DNA from: Roseitranquillus sp963776845
Lineage (GTDB): Bacteria > Pseudomonadota > Alphaproteobacteria > Rhodobacterales > Rhodobacteraceae
Direction: 5' to 3'
DNA: 64,000 nt
Assembly: GCA_963776845.1 (NCBI GenBank)
Contig: CAVZOJ010000002.1
Span: 620,001 to 684,000 of the forward strand
The position numbers were made by a program, and so were the translations under genes. Below are positions 1 to 8,662 of the stretch, in pieces. The notes beneath the pieces were generated by a model. It made no database searches and was not told the DNA's origin. It saw only the letters and a list, made by a program, of their open reading frames with translations. Position 1 is the first letter of the stretch, and the number at the start of each line of letters is the position of its first letter.

Positions 1-923
1 ACGAGATAGTCGTACGCGACGCCGCCGAGACGTTCGCGGATGTCCAGACGCAAGGTTTCCCCCGGCTCGACCGAGAGGTGCTGCGGTCGCAGCCCCACAT
101 GAACCTTCGATCCGTCCGCCGGCAGCTTCACATGGGCCTCGATGAGATTGCCGGACAGAAGCGGCGCTCGCACCTTGCCAGCCTCCACCACGCCTTCGAC
201 GAAGTTCATAGCGGGAGAGCCGATGAAGCCTGCGACGAAGCGGTTGTCGGGGTCGTTGTAGAGCTGCATCGGGCTGCCGATCTGCTCGATATGACCCGCG
301 CGGAGGACCACGATCTTGTCGGCGAGGGTCATCGCCTCGACCTGATCGTGGGTGACGTAGATCATCGTCGCGCCGATCTCCTTGTGGAGCCGGGCGATCT
401 CGACCCGCATGTCGACGCGCAGCTCCGCGTCAAGGTTGGACAAGGGCTCGTCGAACAGAAAGATATCGGGTCCGCGCACGATCGCTCGGCCGATCGCGAC
501 GCGCTGGCGCTGACCGCCTGAAAGAGCCTTGGGCTTGCGCTTTAGGTAGTCGTCGAGCTTCAGGATGCGTGAGGCCTCCGCCACCTTCCTGCGGATCTCG
601 TCCTTGGGGTGGCGGTTCATGCGCAGGCCGAAGCCCATGTTCTCCTCGACCGTCATGTGCGGGTAGAGCGCGTAGGTCTGGAACACCATCGCCACGCCCC
701 TGTCGGCCGCGTCGACGCGGGTCACGTCGCGCTCGCCGATCCGGATCCGGCCGTCCGTCGTTTCCTCGAGACCCGCGATCATGCGCAGCAACGTCGACTT
801 TCCGCAGCCGGACGGCCCGACGAAGACACAGAACTCCCCATCCGCGATGTCGAGGTCGAGATCGTGGATCACCTGCACGTCACCGTATCTCTTGACGGCC
901 TTCTCGAGCTTGACGCCGCTCAT
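1..923 (-). CDS. Sugar ABC transporter ATP-binding protein (MalK/UgpC type), 3' end cut by window edge
   Basis: This is the nucleotide-binding subunit that powers a carbohydrate importer at the inner face of the membrane. From the ATG at 923 the protein begins MSGVKLEKAV and shows Walker A GPSGCGKST, signature LSGGQRQRVA, Walker B IFLFDEP, D-loop SNLDAEL and switch histidine YVTHDQ. The start of the C-terminal TOBE-like regulatory domain (GLRPQHLSV) is present, but the last roughly 30-50 residues lie outside the window. It lies 25 bp downstream of the IclR gene on the same strand and is divergent from a binding protein and two permeases that lack their own ATPase, so it most likely energises that galactoside importer. 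Family assignment is firm; substrate is inferred from neighbours. Confidence 0.9.
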   Translation of the reverse strand, partial: MSGVKLEKAVKRYGDVQVIHDLDLDIADGEFCVFVGPSGCGKSTLLRMIAGLEETTDGRIRIGERDVTRVDAADRGVAMVFQTYALYPHMTVEENMGFGLRMNRHPKDEIRRKVAEASRILKLDDYLKRKPKALSGGQRQRVAIGRAIVRGPDIFLFDEPLSNLDAELRVDMRVEIARLHKEIGATMIYVTHDQVEAMTLADKIVVLRAGHIEQIGSPMQLYNDPDNRFVAGFIGSPAMNFVEGVVEAGKVRAPLLSGNLIEAHVKLPADGSKVHVGLRPQHLSVEPGETLRLDIRERLGGVAYDYL

Positions 924-948
924 GACGCATCCCCTCCCATTGGATGTC

Positions 949-1740
949 TCAACCCGGAAACTGCCAGTCCGCGGCAGCGTCCGAGATCTTCCTGGCCGTC
1001 CGGATCAGCGCAGGCTTCAGCACGGCGATGTCCTCCAGCGACTTGCGCCGCGTCGACGTCGTGATCGACAAGGCGCCCAGGATGCGGCCGCCCGCCGTCA
1101 GTATCGGCGCGGCAATGCATATGATGCCCGGTTCGTGCTCCTCCCGGTCGAAGGCGATGCCCTCGGCGCGGACATCGTCGAGCTCGGCCTCTAGCGCCTC
1201 CGGCGACGTTATTGTCGCGCAGGTATGTGCGAAGTAGGCCTGCAGCCGCAGGGCCGCCGCCCGCTCGGCGTCGGACAGGTGGGCGAGCATCGCCTTGCCG
1301 ACGCCGGTGCAGTAGCCCGGCCCGATCTTGCCGGCCTCGGAGAACATCTCGATCGGCTGCCGGGCGTTGCGCTTGTCCACGTACAGGACCTGCCCGCGGT
1401 CGAGCTGCGCGAGATGGATGGTCTCGCCCACCTCTGCCGACAGCGCGTCGAGAAAAGGTCGTGCGATCGGCGCCAGCGAACTCTGCCGCCAGGCAGAGTG
1501 GGCGAGCCGGACGAGGCGGAGGCCGGGCGCATAAGCCTGTGTCTCGGGGTCATAGCGAAGCATTCCCTGCGCCGTCAGAGTCTGAAGCATCCGGTAGAGC
1601 GTCGCCTTGGGCCACGGCGATTCCGCCAGAAGCTCCGAGAAACGGACCAGACGACCCCGTGTGGCGACCATCTCGAGGACGTCGAGCGCCTTGCCCACCG
1701 TTCCCGAGCCGCCGCCCTGATGCTGCCGGTGATCGTCCAT
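949..1740 (-). CDS. IclR family transcriptional regulator
   Basis: This 263-residue protein has an N-terminal winged helix-turn-helix (about residues 12-70, TVGKALDVLEMVA through AQGMLRYDPE) and a C-terminal IclR effector-binding domain (about 85-255, with the typical YVDKRNARQPIEMFSE and GPGYCTGVGKAMLAHL stretches). IclR proteins are ligand-responsive repressors or activators of catabolic operons. It is divergent from the binding-protein gene at 1886, and a palindrome at 1840-1856 in the shared intergenic region is a plausible operator. I infer control of the galactoside operon; the effector cannot be read from sequence. Confidence 0.9.
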   Translation of the reverse strand: MDDHRQHQGGGSGTVGKALDVLEMVATRGRLVRFSELLAESPWPKATLYRMLQTLTAQGMLRYDPETQAYAPGLRLVRLAHSAWRQSSLAPIARPFLDALSAEVGETIHLAQLDRGQVLYVDKRNARQPIEMFSEAGKIGPGYCTGVGKAMLAHLSDAERAAALRLQAYFAHTCATITSPEALEAELDDVRAEGIAFDREEHEPGIICIAAPILTAGGRILGALSITTSTRRKSLEDIAVLKPALIRTARKISDAAADWQFPG

Positions 1741-1791
1741 GGCTCGCGTCCTCCTACGCGCCGGCGCCGTGCCGTCCCGCTGTCGCAGGTG

Positions 1792-1821
1792 TTGACAGGG
1801 TTACGGCATGTCTCGCATAGT
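1792..1821 (+). promoter_or_regulatory. Putative sigma-70 promoter of the galactoside operon
   Basis: A perfect -35 hexamer TTGACA at 1792-1797 is followed after 18 bp by CATAGT at 1816-1821. Transcription would start near 1828, about 58 bp upstream of the binding-protein start codon. It is the best promoter-like match in the divergent IclR/binding-protein interval. Confidence 0.5.
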
Positions 1822-1839
1822 TTCAATAGTTGGTCTTCG

Positions 1840-1856
1840 GTTCCATCATGTGGAAC
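1840..1856. promoter_or_regulatory. Putative IclR operator palindrome
   Basis: The arms GTTCCA (1840-1845) and TGGAAC (1851-1856) are exact inverted copies around a 5 bp spacer. The site lies just after the inferred transcription start and 29 bp before the start codon, a position suited to repression. IclR-family sites are commonly short GGAA/TTCC-type palindromes, so the divergent IclR protein is the natural candidate ligand; this is inference. Confidence 0.5.
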
Positions 1857-1885
1857 TCGATGCGCTGAGGCTTAGGGAGGACTTC

Positions 1886-3143
1886 ATGCTCAGCTTTACA
1901 CGTTTGGCGGCGGCGCTGGCGATGACCACCGCGGTCGTCGCTCCCGCGGGCGCGCAGGACCTGTCGGGAACGCTCACGATCTTTTCGGACATGTCGAATC
2001 CGGCGCCACGTGCCGTGATGGAGGACATGGCGGCGCGCTTCGACGAGATGCATCCCGACCTCGACGTCGAGCTGACGATCATTGATCGCGAAGCGTACAA
2101 GACGCAGATCCGGAACTTCCTGACCGCCAATCCGCCGGACGTCGCGAACTGGTACGCGGCGAACCGGATGCGGCCCTACGTCGAGGCCGGCCTCTTCGAA
2201 GACGTCTCCGACCTCTGGGACGAGCCCGAGATTCAGGAGAACCTCGCATCGACGGAAGGCGCAATGACGCTCGACGGCAAGCAGTGGGGCGTGCCCTACA
2301 CCTACTACCAGTGGGGCGTCTACTACCGCCAGGACATCTACGACGAGCTCGGCCTCGAGGAGCCGCAGGACTGGGAGACGCTCAAGTCGAACTGCCAGGC
2401 GATCCTCGATTCCGGCCGCAAGTGCTTCACGATCGGGACGAAGTTCCTTTGGACCGCCGGCGGCTGGTTCGACTACATCAACATGCGCACCAACGGCTAC
2501 GACTTCCACATGCAGCTCACGAACGGCGAGGTGCCTTGGACGGACGACCGTGTCCGCCAGACCTTCGCCAACTGGCGCGAGCTGATCGACATGGGCGCGT
2601 ACATCGACAATCACCAGTCCTATAGCTGGCAGGAGGCGCTGCCCTTCATGGTGAACGGGCGACGCCGTCGCCTACCTGATGGGCAACTTCGCCGTCGCGC
2701 CGATGCGCGAGGCGGGGCTCAGCGACGATCAGCTCGACTTCTACCAGTTCCCGCCGATCAACCCGGACGTCGAACTGGCCGAGGATGCGCCGACCGACAC
2801 GTTCCACATTCCTGCCGGCTCCGACAACAAGGAGGCGGCGCGCGAGTTCCTGCGCTTCGTCGTCTCGGCCGAGAACCAGACAAAGATCAACGCAGGCGAC
2901 GCGCTGGGCCAGCTGCCGGTCAACGCCTCCTCGTCGGTGGACGACGACGAGATGCTGCAGCAAGGCTTCGAGATGCTGTCCTCGAACGCACCGGGTGGCA
3001 TCGCGCAGTTCTTCGACCGCGACGCCCCGGCCGAGATGGCCTCCATCGCGATGGAAGGCTTCCAGGAGTTCATGGTGTTCCCCGACAACCTTGAGGACAT
3101 CCTGAGCCGGCTCGAGCAGTCGCGTCAGCGCATCTACCAGTGA
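1886..3143 (+). CDS. Sugar ABC transporter substrate-binding protein (one frameshift)
   Basis: Periplasmic solute-binding protein of the family 1 (MalE-like) type. The start at 1886 is chosen because AGGGAGG lies just upstream and a signal peptide follows (MLSFTRLAAALAMTTAVVAPAGAQ). The mature part has the usual alternating-domain pattern (LTIFSDMSNP, PPDVANWYAANRM, GVPYTYYQWGVYYRQD). Near 2657 an extra G in AACGGGCGAC shifts the frame; restoring AACGGCGAC gives MVNGDAVAYLMGNFAVAP and a continuous protein of about 418 residues ending at 3143. The first gene of the galactoside transport operon. The frameshift looks like a sequence error because both halves are well conserved. Confidence 0.88.
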
Positions 3144-3219
3144 CGGCCTGATCAAGACCTCCGGGCGCCGCGGCGCGCCCGGGTGGACCCGACGGCGCCA
3201 CGGCCGAGGAGCGATCACG

Positions 3220-4149
3220 ATGACCACCGCCACGCTGCCCGACACCCACGCCGACGAAGGCGGCCACGGCTGGGTCCGGCGAAACCGGATGCGGCTGGCG
3301 CCGTGGCTCTTCCTCGCGCCGGGCGTGCTGTTCTTTCTGTTCTACGTGATCTTCCCGGTCTTCCAGAGCTTCAACCTGTCCTTCTACCGTTGGGATGGAC
3401 TGGGTGAGGCGGAGTTCATCGGACTTGCGAACTATCGCGAGCTCTCGACCGACCGCGCCTTCGAGGTTTCGCTTTGGAACAACCTCAGATGGCTGGTCCT
3501 GTATCTTCTGGCGATCCCGGGCGGGCTCTTCATCGCGCTCTTCCTCAACCAGACCGTCACCGGCATCCGCATCTACAAGTCGCTGTTCTTCTTTCCGTTC
3601 GTGATATCGCAAGTCGTCGTCGGCCTGGTCTTCACCTGGTTCTACGACCCGACCTTCGGATTGCTGAACACCATGCTGGCGTGGGTCGGGGCAGGGCCGA
3701 TCAACGTGCTCGGCGACCCGACGATGGCGACCTACGGCATCATCGCGGCGGGCCTCTGGCCGCAGATCGCCTACTGCATGATCCTCTACCTGACCGGCCT
3801 CAATGCCGTGGACCCCGAGCAGATCGAGGCGGCGCGCCTCGACGGCGCGAAGGGGCTGCGCATGCTCTGGCACGTGATCCTGCCGCAGCTGCGGCCAGCG
3901 ACCTTCATCGCCTTCGTCGTGACGATTATCGGCGCGCTGCGGTCCTTCGACCTGATCTCGATCATGACGAACGGCGGGCCGTTCGGCTCCACCCGGGTGC
4001 TGTCCTTCTACATGTTCGAGAAGGCGCTCAGCGAGTACGGCTTCCGCATGGGCTACGGCGCGGCGATCGCGGTCGTCCTGTTCCTCATCATGCTCTGCTT
4101 CATCGCCTACTTCCTCTGGTCGATGTGGCGGCAGGAAAGGGTTCGCTGA
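3220..4149 (+). CDS. Sugar ABC transporter permease (MalF/UgpA type)
   Basis: A 309-residue inner-membrane subunit with six predicted transmembrane segments, the first at about residues 27-50 (WLFLAPGVLFFLFYVIF). The EAA loop that docks on the ATPase is clear: EAARLDGAKGLRMLWHVILPQ at about residues 205-225. It sits 76 bp after the binding-protein gene and 1 bp before the second permease, so it forms the transmembrane heterodimer of the same importer. Confidence 0.92.
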   Translation: MTTATLPDTHADEGGHGWVRRNRMRLAPWLFLAPGVLFFLFYVIFPVFQSFNLSFYRWDGLGEAEFIGLANYRELSTDRAFEVSLWNNLRWLVLYLLAIPGGLFIALFLNQTVTGIRIYKSLFFFPFVISQVVVGLVFTWFYDPTFGLLNTMLAWVGAGPINVLGDPTMATYGIIAAGLWPQIAYCMILYLTGLNAVDPEQIEAARLDGAKGLRMLWHVILPQLRPATFIAFVVTIIGALRSFDLISIMTNGGPFGSTRVLSFYMFEKALSEYGFRMGYGAAIAVVLFLIMLCFIAYFLWSMWRQERVR

Positions 4150-4150
4150 G

Positions 4151-4999
4151 ATGTTCCCCAGGCCCATCCAGAGCGCCTCGCGGCCCGCTCAGGCGACCTA
4201 TCAGGCGATGATCCCGCTGGCGCTGCTGCTGTGGCTCGCGCCGCTGATCGCGGTGGCCGTCTTCTCGATCAAGCCGGACGTCGATTTCACGACCGGCAAC
4301 TACTGGGGCTGGCCCAGCCGGTTCGAGGGGGCCGCGAACTACGGCAAGGTCTTCTTCGAGAGCGACATGCCGCGCTACCTGATGAATTCGGTCCTGATCA
4401 CGGTGCCCACGGTGATCGGGGCGGTGGCGCTATCCTGCATGACGGGCTTCGCGCTGGGGGTGTACAAGTTCCGCGGCAACCTCTGGATCTTCTTCATGTT
4501 CGTCGCGGGCAACTTCGTGCCGTTCCAGATCCTGATGGTTCCGGTGCGCGACCTGACGCTCGACCTCGGGCTCTACAACACCAAGACCGGGCTGGTGCTG
4601 TTCCACATCGCGTTCCAGACCGGGTTCTGCACGCTCTTCATGCGCAACTTCATCCGCGCGCTGCCGTTCGAACTGATCGAGGCCGCGCGGGTCGAGGGGG
4701 TGGCGGAGTGGCGGATTTTCTGGTTCGTCGTGCTGCCGCTGATGAAGCCCGCGATCGCGGCGCTGTCGGTGCTGATCTTCACCTTCATCTGGAACGACTA
4801 CTTCTGGGCCGTCGTGCTGACCCAGGGTGCCGAGAGCCAGCCGGTGACGGCGGGCATCACCAGCTTCAACGCGCAGTATCGGGCGGCCTATCACCTGATG
4901 AGCGCGGGCAGTATCGTGGCCGCCTTGCCGCCGGTGGCGATGTTCTTCCTGATGCAGCGCCACTTCATCGCGGGCCTGACCCTTGGGGCGGTGAAGTGA
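4151..4999 (+). CDS. Sugar ABC transporter permease (MalG/UgpE type)
   Basis: A 282-residue second permease with six predicted membrane helices. Its EAA loop reads EAARVEGVAEWRIFWFVVLP. The C-terminus ends LTLGAVK and the stop codon overlaps the GTG start of the alpha-galactosidase (GTGA), so the two are translationally coupled. Partner of the permease ending at 4149 and of the ATPase at the left edge. Confidence 0.92.
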   Translation: MFPRPIQSASRPAQATYQAMIPLALLLWLAPLIAVAVFSIKPDVDFTTGNYWGWPSRFEGAANYGKVFFESDMPRYLMNSVLITVPTVIGAVALSCMTGFALGVYKFRGNLWIFFMFVAGNFVPFQILMVPVRDLTLDLGLYNTKTGLVLFHIAFQTGFCTLFMRNFIRALPFELIEAARVEGVAEWRIFWFVVLPLMKPAIAALSVLIFTFIWNDYFWAVVLTQGAESQPVTAGITSFNAQYRAAYHLMSAGSIVAALPPVAMFFLMQRHFIAGLTLGAVK

Positions 5000-7083
5000 T
5001 CCGCTGCTGGCTGCTTCGCGACGCCGGTCAGAGCCTCGTCCTTGCGACGGAGGACGAGCGGCTTCCCCAGGTGGTCTACTGGGGTCCGCGGCTGCCGGAC
5101 GGTGAAGACCTAGCGGCCATCGCCGCGGCACATGCACGCGACGTCACCGGCGGCATGCTCGACGTCAATCCCGACCTCTCGATCTGCCCCGAGGCGAGTC
5201 GCAGCTTTCCGGGTCAGCCCGGCCTTGTGGTGCGGGACGAAGTCGGCGCGCCGATGCTGCCCACGTTCCGTTTCGCCAGCGAGGCGGCGGCGGACGACAG
5301 GCTCGACCTGACCTACCGCGACGAGGCGTCCTGCCTGACCTATCGGGCCGCGTTCGCCATCGACCAAGAAACGGGGATGGTTGCCGCCCGCGCCAGCTTG
5401 GAGGCGGACGCGCCCATCCGTCTCGACTGGCTCTGCGCGCCGGCCTTTCCCGCGTCCGACCTCTGCGGCGAGATGATCGACCTGGCGGGGCGGTGGTGCG
5501 GCGAGTTCACGACGAACCGCGTGCCCTGGACCCCCGGCATCCGGCTGCGCGAGAACCGTACGGGCCGGACCGGGCACGAGCACCTTCCGTTGCTCTACCT
5601 GCCCGAACCCGGAGCCGTGAACACGGCGGGAACCGTCACCGCCTTCCACTACGGATGGTCTGGCGGACACCGCATGGTGGCCGAGGAACTGCCGGACGGG
5701 CGGCGCCAGGTCCAGTTCGGCCACGCCGCGCAGACCGAACGGACGCCGGCGACCCGCTTCGAGACGGCGACGCTTTACGCCTGTCGTTCGGACCGTGGTC
5801 TGAACGGCTGTGCCGTCGCTTTCCAGCGCCACCTTCGTGACCGGATCGTCACCTGGCCCAAGCCCGGCGCCCCGCGGCCCGTCCACTACAACTGCTGGGA
5901 GGCGGTCTACTTCCGGCATTCACTGACCGAACTGAAGGAGATCGCGAGCCGTGCCGCGGCCTTGGGCGCGGAGCGCTTCGTTCTCGACGACGGCTGGTTC
6001 GGGCGGCGCGACGACGACACCTCATCGCTTGGCGACTGGGAGGTCGACAGGCGCAAGTGGCCTGAGGGACTCGGTCCGCTGATCGACCATGTGCACGATC
6101 AGGGCATGACGTTCGGCATCTGGTTCGAGCCGGAGATGGCGAACCCCGACAGCGGCCTCCTGAGGGCGCATCCGGACTGGGCGCTCGGCGCGGAGGACCA
6201 GGTTCTGGGCCGGCACCAGAAGGTGCTCGACATGGGCAACGCCGAAGTCCGTGATTACCTGTTCGAGCGGATCGCGGCGCTCCTGTCCGCCCACGACGTC
6301 GACTACGTCAAGTGGGACCACAACCGCGTCCTGCCGTTTCCGGATGCGGCGCAGGCTCGTGGCACATATTCGCTGTTCGAAAGGTTGCGAACTGCGTTCC
6401 CGAGTACAGAGTTCGAGAGCTGTGCCAGCGGCGGTGGGCGCATCGACTTCGGCATCCTCGCGCACACTCAGCGCGTCTGGCTGTCGGACTCGAACGATGC
6501 GCTCGAGCGACTGCGGATCCAGCACGAAGCGGCGCTCCTGTTGCCGCTCGCGGTCACCGGCAGCCATGTCGGTCCGCGCGTCTGCCACACATCCGGGCGC
6601 ACCCTCGACATCAGCTTCCGGGCTTGGGTCGCGGCGCAGCGCCACTTGGGCTTCGAGATGGACCCGCGAGAACTGACGGAGGACGAGGCACGAGTTCTGC
6701 GTGACGTCACCGCCTGGTGGAAACGCAATCGCGACTGGATGGCGGCGGGCGATATCCTGCGGCTCGACAGCGCGGACCCGGTGGTGATCGCGGAGCAGCA
6801 GATGTCGCGCGACGGTGCACGCTTCGTGGTGTTCGCGGGCGTCGCGCGCGCCTCAGCCCAGATCGCGCCGCGGCCCCTGCGGCTGACCGGGCTCGACCCC
6901 GAGGCGCGCTACCGCGTCGCGCTCCTCAATCGCGGTGACGCGGCGCCGGGGCTCTCACGCGGGCGCGTGGCGTTGAAGGACGGCGCCCTCGAGACCTCGG
7001 GCCGGTACTTGCTGGCGAACGGCGTGACCTTGCCATGGAGTTTCCCCGAGCGGATGTGGGTGCTGGAGGGAGAGCGGCTATGA
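4996..7083 (+). CDS. Alpha-galactosidase, glycoside hydrolase family 36
   Basis: This 695-residue enzyme hydrolyses terminal alpha-1,6-galactosyl residues of melibiose, raffinose-type sugars or galactomannan oligomers. It has no signal peptide, so it acts in the cytoplasm on imported substrate. The TIM barrel carries the GH36 hallmarks: FVLDDGWFG, the nucleophile aspartate in DYVKWDHNR, the ESCASGGGRID loop, and the acid/base aspartate in WLSDSNDALERL. The open frame extends far upstream through the permease, but the GTG at 4996 overlapping the permease stop is chosen because the protein then starts at the N-terminal beta-sandwich and has normal family length. Confidence 0.93.
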   Translation: MIRCWLLRDAGQSLVLATEDERLPQVVYWGPRLPDGEDLAAIAAAHARDVTGGMLDVNPDLSICPEASRSFPGQPGLVVRDEVGAPMLPTFRFASEAAADDRLDLTYRDEASCLTYRAAFAIDQETGMVAARASLEADAPIRLDWLCAPAFPASDLCGEMIDLAGRWCGEFTTNRVPWTPGIRLRENRTGRTGHEHLPLLYLPEPGAVNTAGTVTAFHYGWSGGHRMVAEELPDGRRQVQFGHAAQTERTPATRFETATLYACRSDRGLNGCAVAFQRHLRDRIVTWPKPGAPRPVHYNCWEAVYFRHSLTELKEIASRAAALGAERFVLDDGWFGRRDDDTSSLGDWEVDRRKWPEGLGPLIDHVHDQGMTFGIWFEPEMANPDSGLLRAHPDWALGAEDQVLGRHQKVLDMGNAEVRDYLFERIAALLSAHDVDYVKWDHNRVLPFPDAAQARGTYSLFERLRTAFPSTEFESCASGGGRIDFGILAHTQRVWLSDSNDALERLRIQHEAALLLPLAVTGSHVGPRVCHTSGRTLDISFRAWVAAQRHLGFEMDPRELTEDEARVLRDVTAWWKRNRDWMAAGDILRLDSADPVVIAEQQMSRDGARFVVFAGVARASAQIAPRPLRLTGLDPEARYRVALLNRGDAAPGLSRGRVALKDGALETSGRYLLANGVTLPWSFPERMWVLEGERL

Positions 7084-7123
7084 TGCGCATTCTGTTCGCG
7101 AAACCAGTGTCGGTGGTGCGCTG

Positions 7124-8037
7124 ATGGCTGATCTCGACTGGATTGCGGTGGACTGGGGTACGTCGAACCAGCGGGCTTGGCTCCTTGGCACCGAGGGAGA
7201 GGTGCTATCCCGGCACAGGTCCGATCGCGGCATGAACGCGATCGGCCGGGACGGGTTCGAACCCGCGCTCCTCGACCTCGTCGGCGACAGGCTCCCGCAA
7301 ACGGGCAAGATTGCCGTCATCATCTGCGGGATGGCCGGCTCGCGACAGGGATGGGCCGAGGCGCCCTACCGCAGCGTCCCCTGCGCGCCGCCGGGGCTTG
7401 CCGACGCAACGATGAGTGACGACGGTCGATCCACGGCTCGACGTGCGCATCCTGCCCGGCATCAAGCAGCCGCGCCCCGCAGACGTCATGCGTGGAGAGG
7501 AAACGCAGATCGCGGGCATCTTCTCCGCGCAGCCGGATTTCGATGGGGTCATCTGCCTGCCCGGGACACACACGAAGTGGGTGCAGGTCAGCGCGGGCGA
7601 GGTGGTGAGCTTTCGCACGTTCATGACGGGCGAGATCTTCTCGCTCCTCGCCGGCCAGTCCGGTCCTGCGGCACACTGTCGGCGCGAGCGGCTGGGACGA
7701 TGCGGCGTTTCGCGATGCGCTGGCCGAAGGAATGTCGCATCCGGCGCAGATGGCTGCGACGCTGTTCTCGCTGCGTGCCACTGCGCTCCTGGAGGATCTG
7801 CCACCGGCGACGGCACGGGCGCGCCTTTCCGGAACGCTGATCGGGATGGAACTCGCCGCGGCGCGGGCCTACTGGCTTGGCCAGCGGCTCATCGTTGCCG
7901 GCGATGGCGGCATCGCGGACGCCTATGCGACGGCGCTTGGCGCGCAGGGCTGCGAGATCGCGCAACTCGATGTGAACGACGTGACGCTCGCGGGTCTCGC
8001 GGCGGCGCGAGCCGAATTGCGGGAGGCGCGGACGTGA
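7124..8037 (+). CDS. dgoK: 2-dehydro-3-deoxygalactonokinase (two frameshifts)
   Basis: DgoK phosphorylates 2-keto-3-deoxygalactonate in the De Ley-Doudoroff galactose route. The three frame segments join into one family-length kinase of about 303 residues. Segment 1 (7124 to about 7412) has VDWGTSNQRAWLL and CGMAGSRQGW. Segment 2 (about 7416-7668) has DPRLDVRILPG and LPGTHTKWV. Segment 3 (to 8037) has GASGWDDAAF and LIVAGDGGIADAY. Both shifts are +1; at about 7669 the extra G in TCCGGTC breaks SVLRHTVG. The stop overlaps the GTG of dgoA. Between it and the alpha-galactosidase lies a 14-codon mini-frame (7080-7124) that overlaps both genes. Confidence 0.88.
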
Positions 8038-8639
8038 GCAGGGAAATCATCGCGATACTCCGTGGCATCACGCCGGCCGAAGCCGTGCCGATCTGCGAGA
8101 TCCTGATCGCGGCAGGCATCACCCGCATCGAGGTGCCGCTGAACTCGCCGGAGCCGTTCAACAGCATCGCGCGGATGCTTGCCGCGGCCGAGGGCCGTGC
8201 AATTATCGGGGCCGGCACCGTCCTGACGACGCAGGACGTCGACCGGCTCGCCGGGATCGGCGCGCAAATGATCGTGTCGCCGGACTGCAACCCGGAGGTC
8301 GTGCGCGCGACCAAGGCGGCGGGCCTTCTGTCATATCCGGGCGTCTTCACCGCGACGGAGTGCTTCTCGGCACTGCGAAACGGCGCCGACGGCCTGAAGT
8401 TTTTTCCCGCCTTCAAGCTCGGCCCCGACGGTCTGCAGGCGCTGGCGGCGGTTCTGCCCAAAGGGGTGGCGACTTACGCCGTGGGGGGCGTCGGCGCCGA
8501 CGATTTCGCTACGTGGCGCGCCGCGGGGGTGACGGGATTCGGCATCGGCTCAAGCCTCTACCGCCCCGGCGCGTCACCCGATGATGTCGCCAGCCGGGCG
8601 GCGGACCTTGTCGCGGCGTGGGACGCTGTGGCGGCCTGA
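8034..8639 (+). CDS. dgoA: 2-dehydro-3-deoxy-6-phosphogalactonate aldolase
   Basis: This 201-residue KDPG/KDPGal-type aldolase splits 2-keto-3-deoxy-6-phosphogalactonate to pyruvate and glyceraldehyde 3-phosphate. It shows the family pattern AILRGITPAEA, IEVPLNSPEPF (catalytic glutamate), GAGTVLT, the Schiff-base lysine in LKFFPAFKLG and the phosphate loop AVGGVGADDF. The GTG start at 8034 overlaps the dgoK stop. Direct linkage to dgoK favours the galactonate rather than gluconate substrate. Confidence 0.92.
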   Translation: MSREIIAILRGITPAEAVPICEILIAAGITRIEVPLNSPEPFNSIARMLAAAEGRAIIGAGTVLTTQDVDRLAGIGAQMIVSPDCNPEVVRATKAAGLLSYPGVFTATECFSALRNGADGLKFFPAFKLGPDGLQALAAVLPKGVATYAVGGVGADDFATWRAAGVTGFGIGSSLYRPGASPDDVASRAADLVAAWDAVAA

Positions 8640-8662
8640 CCCACGCGAACAGAGGCACCCGG

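Noticed and set aside
4231..4995. Upstream extension of the alpha-galactosidase frame
   Set aside because: It reads through the permease gene in another frame; the protein fits family length only from GTG 4996.
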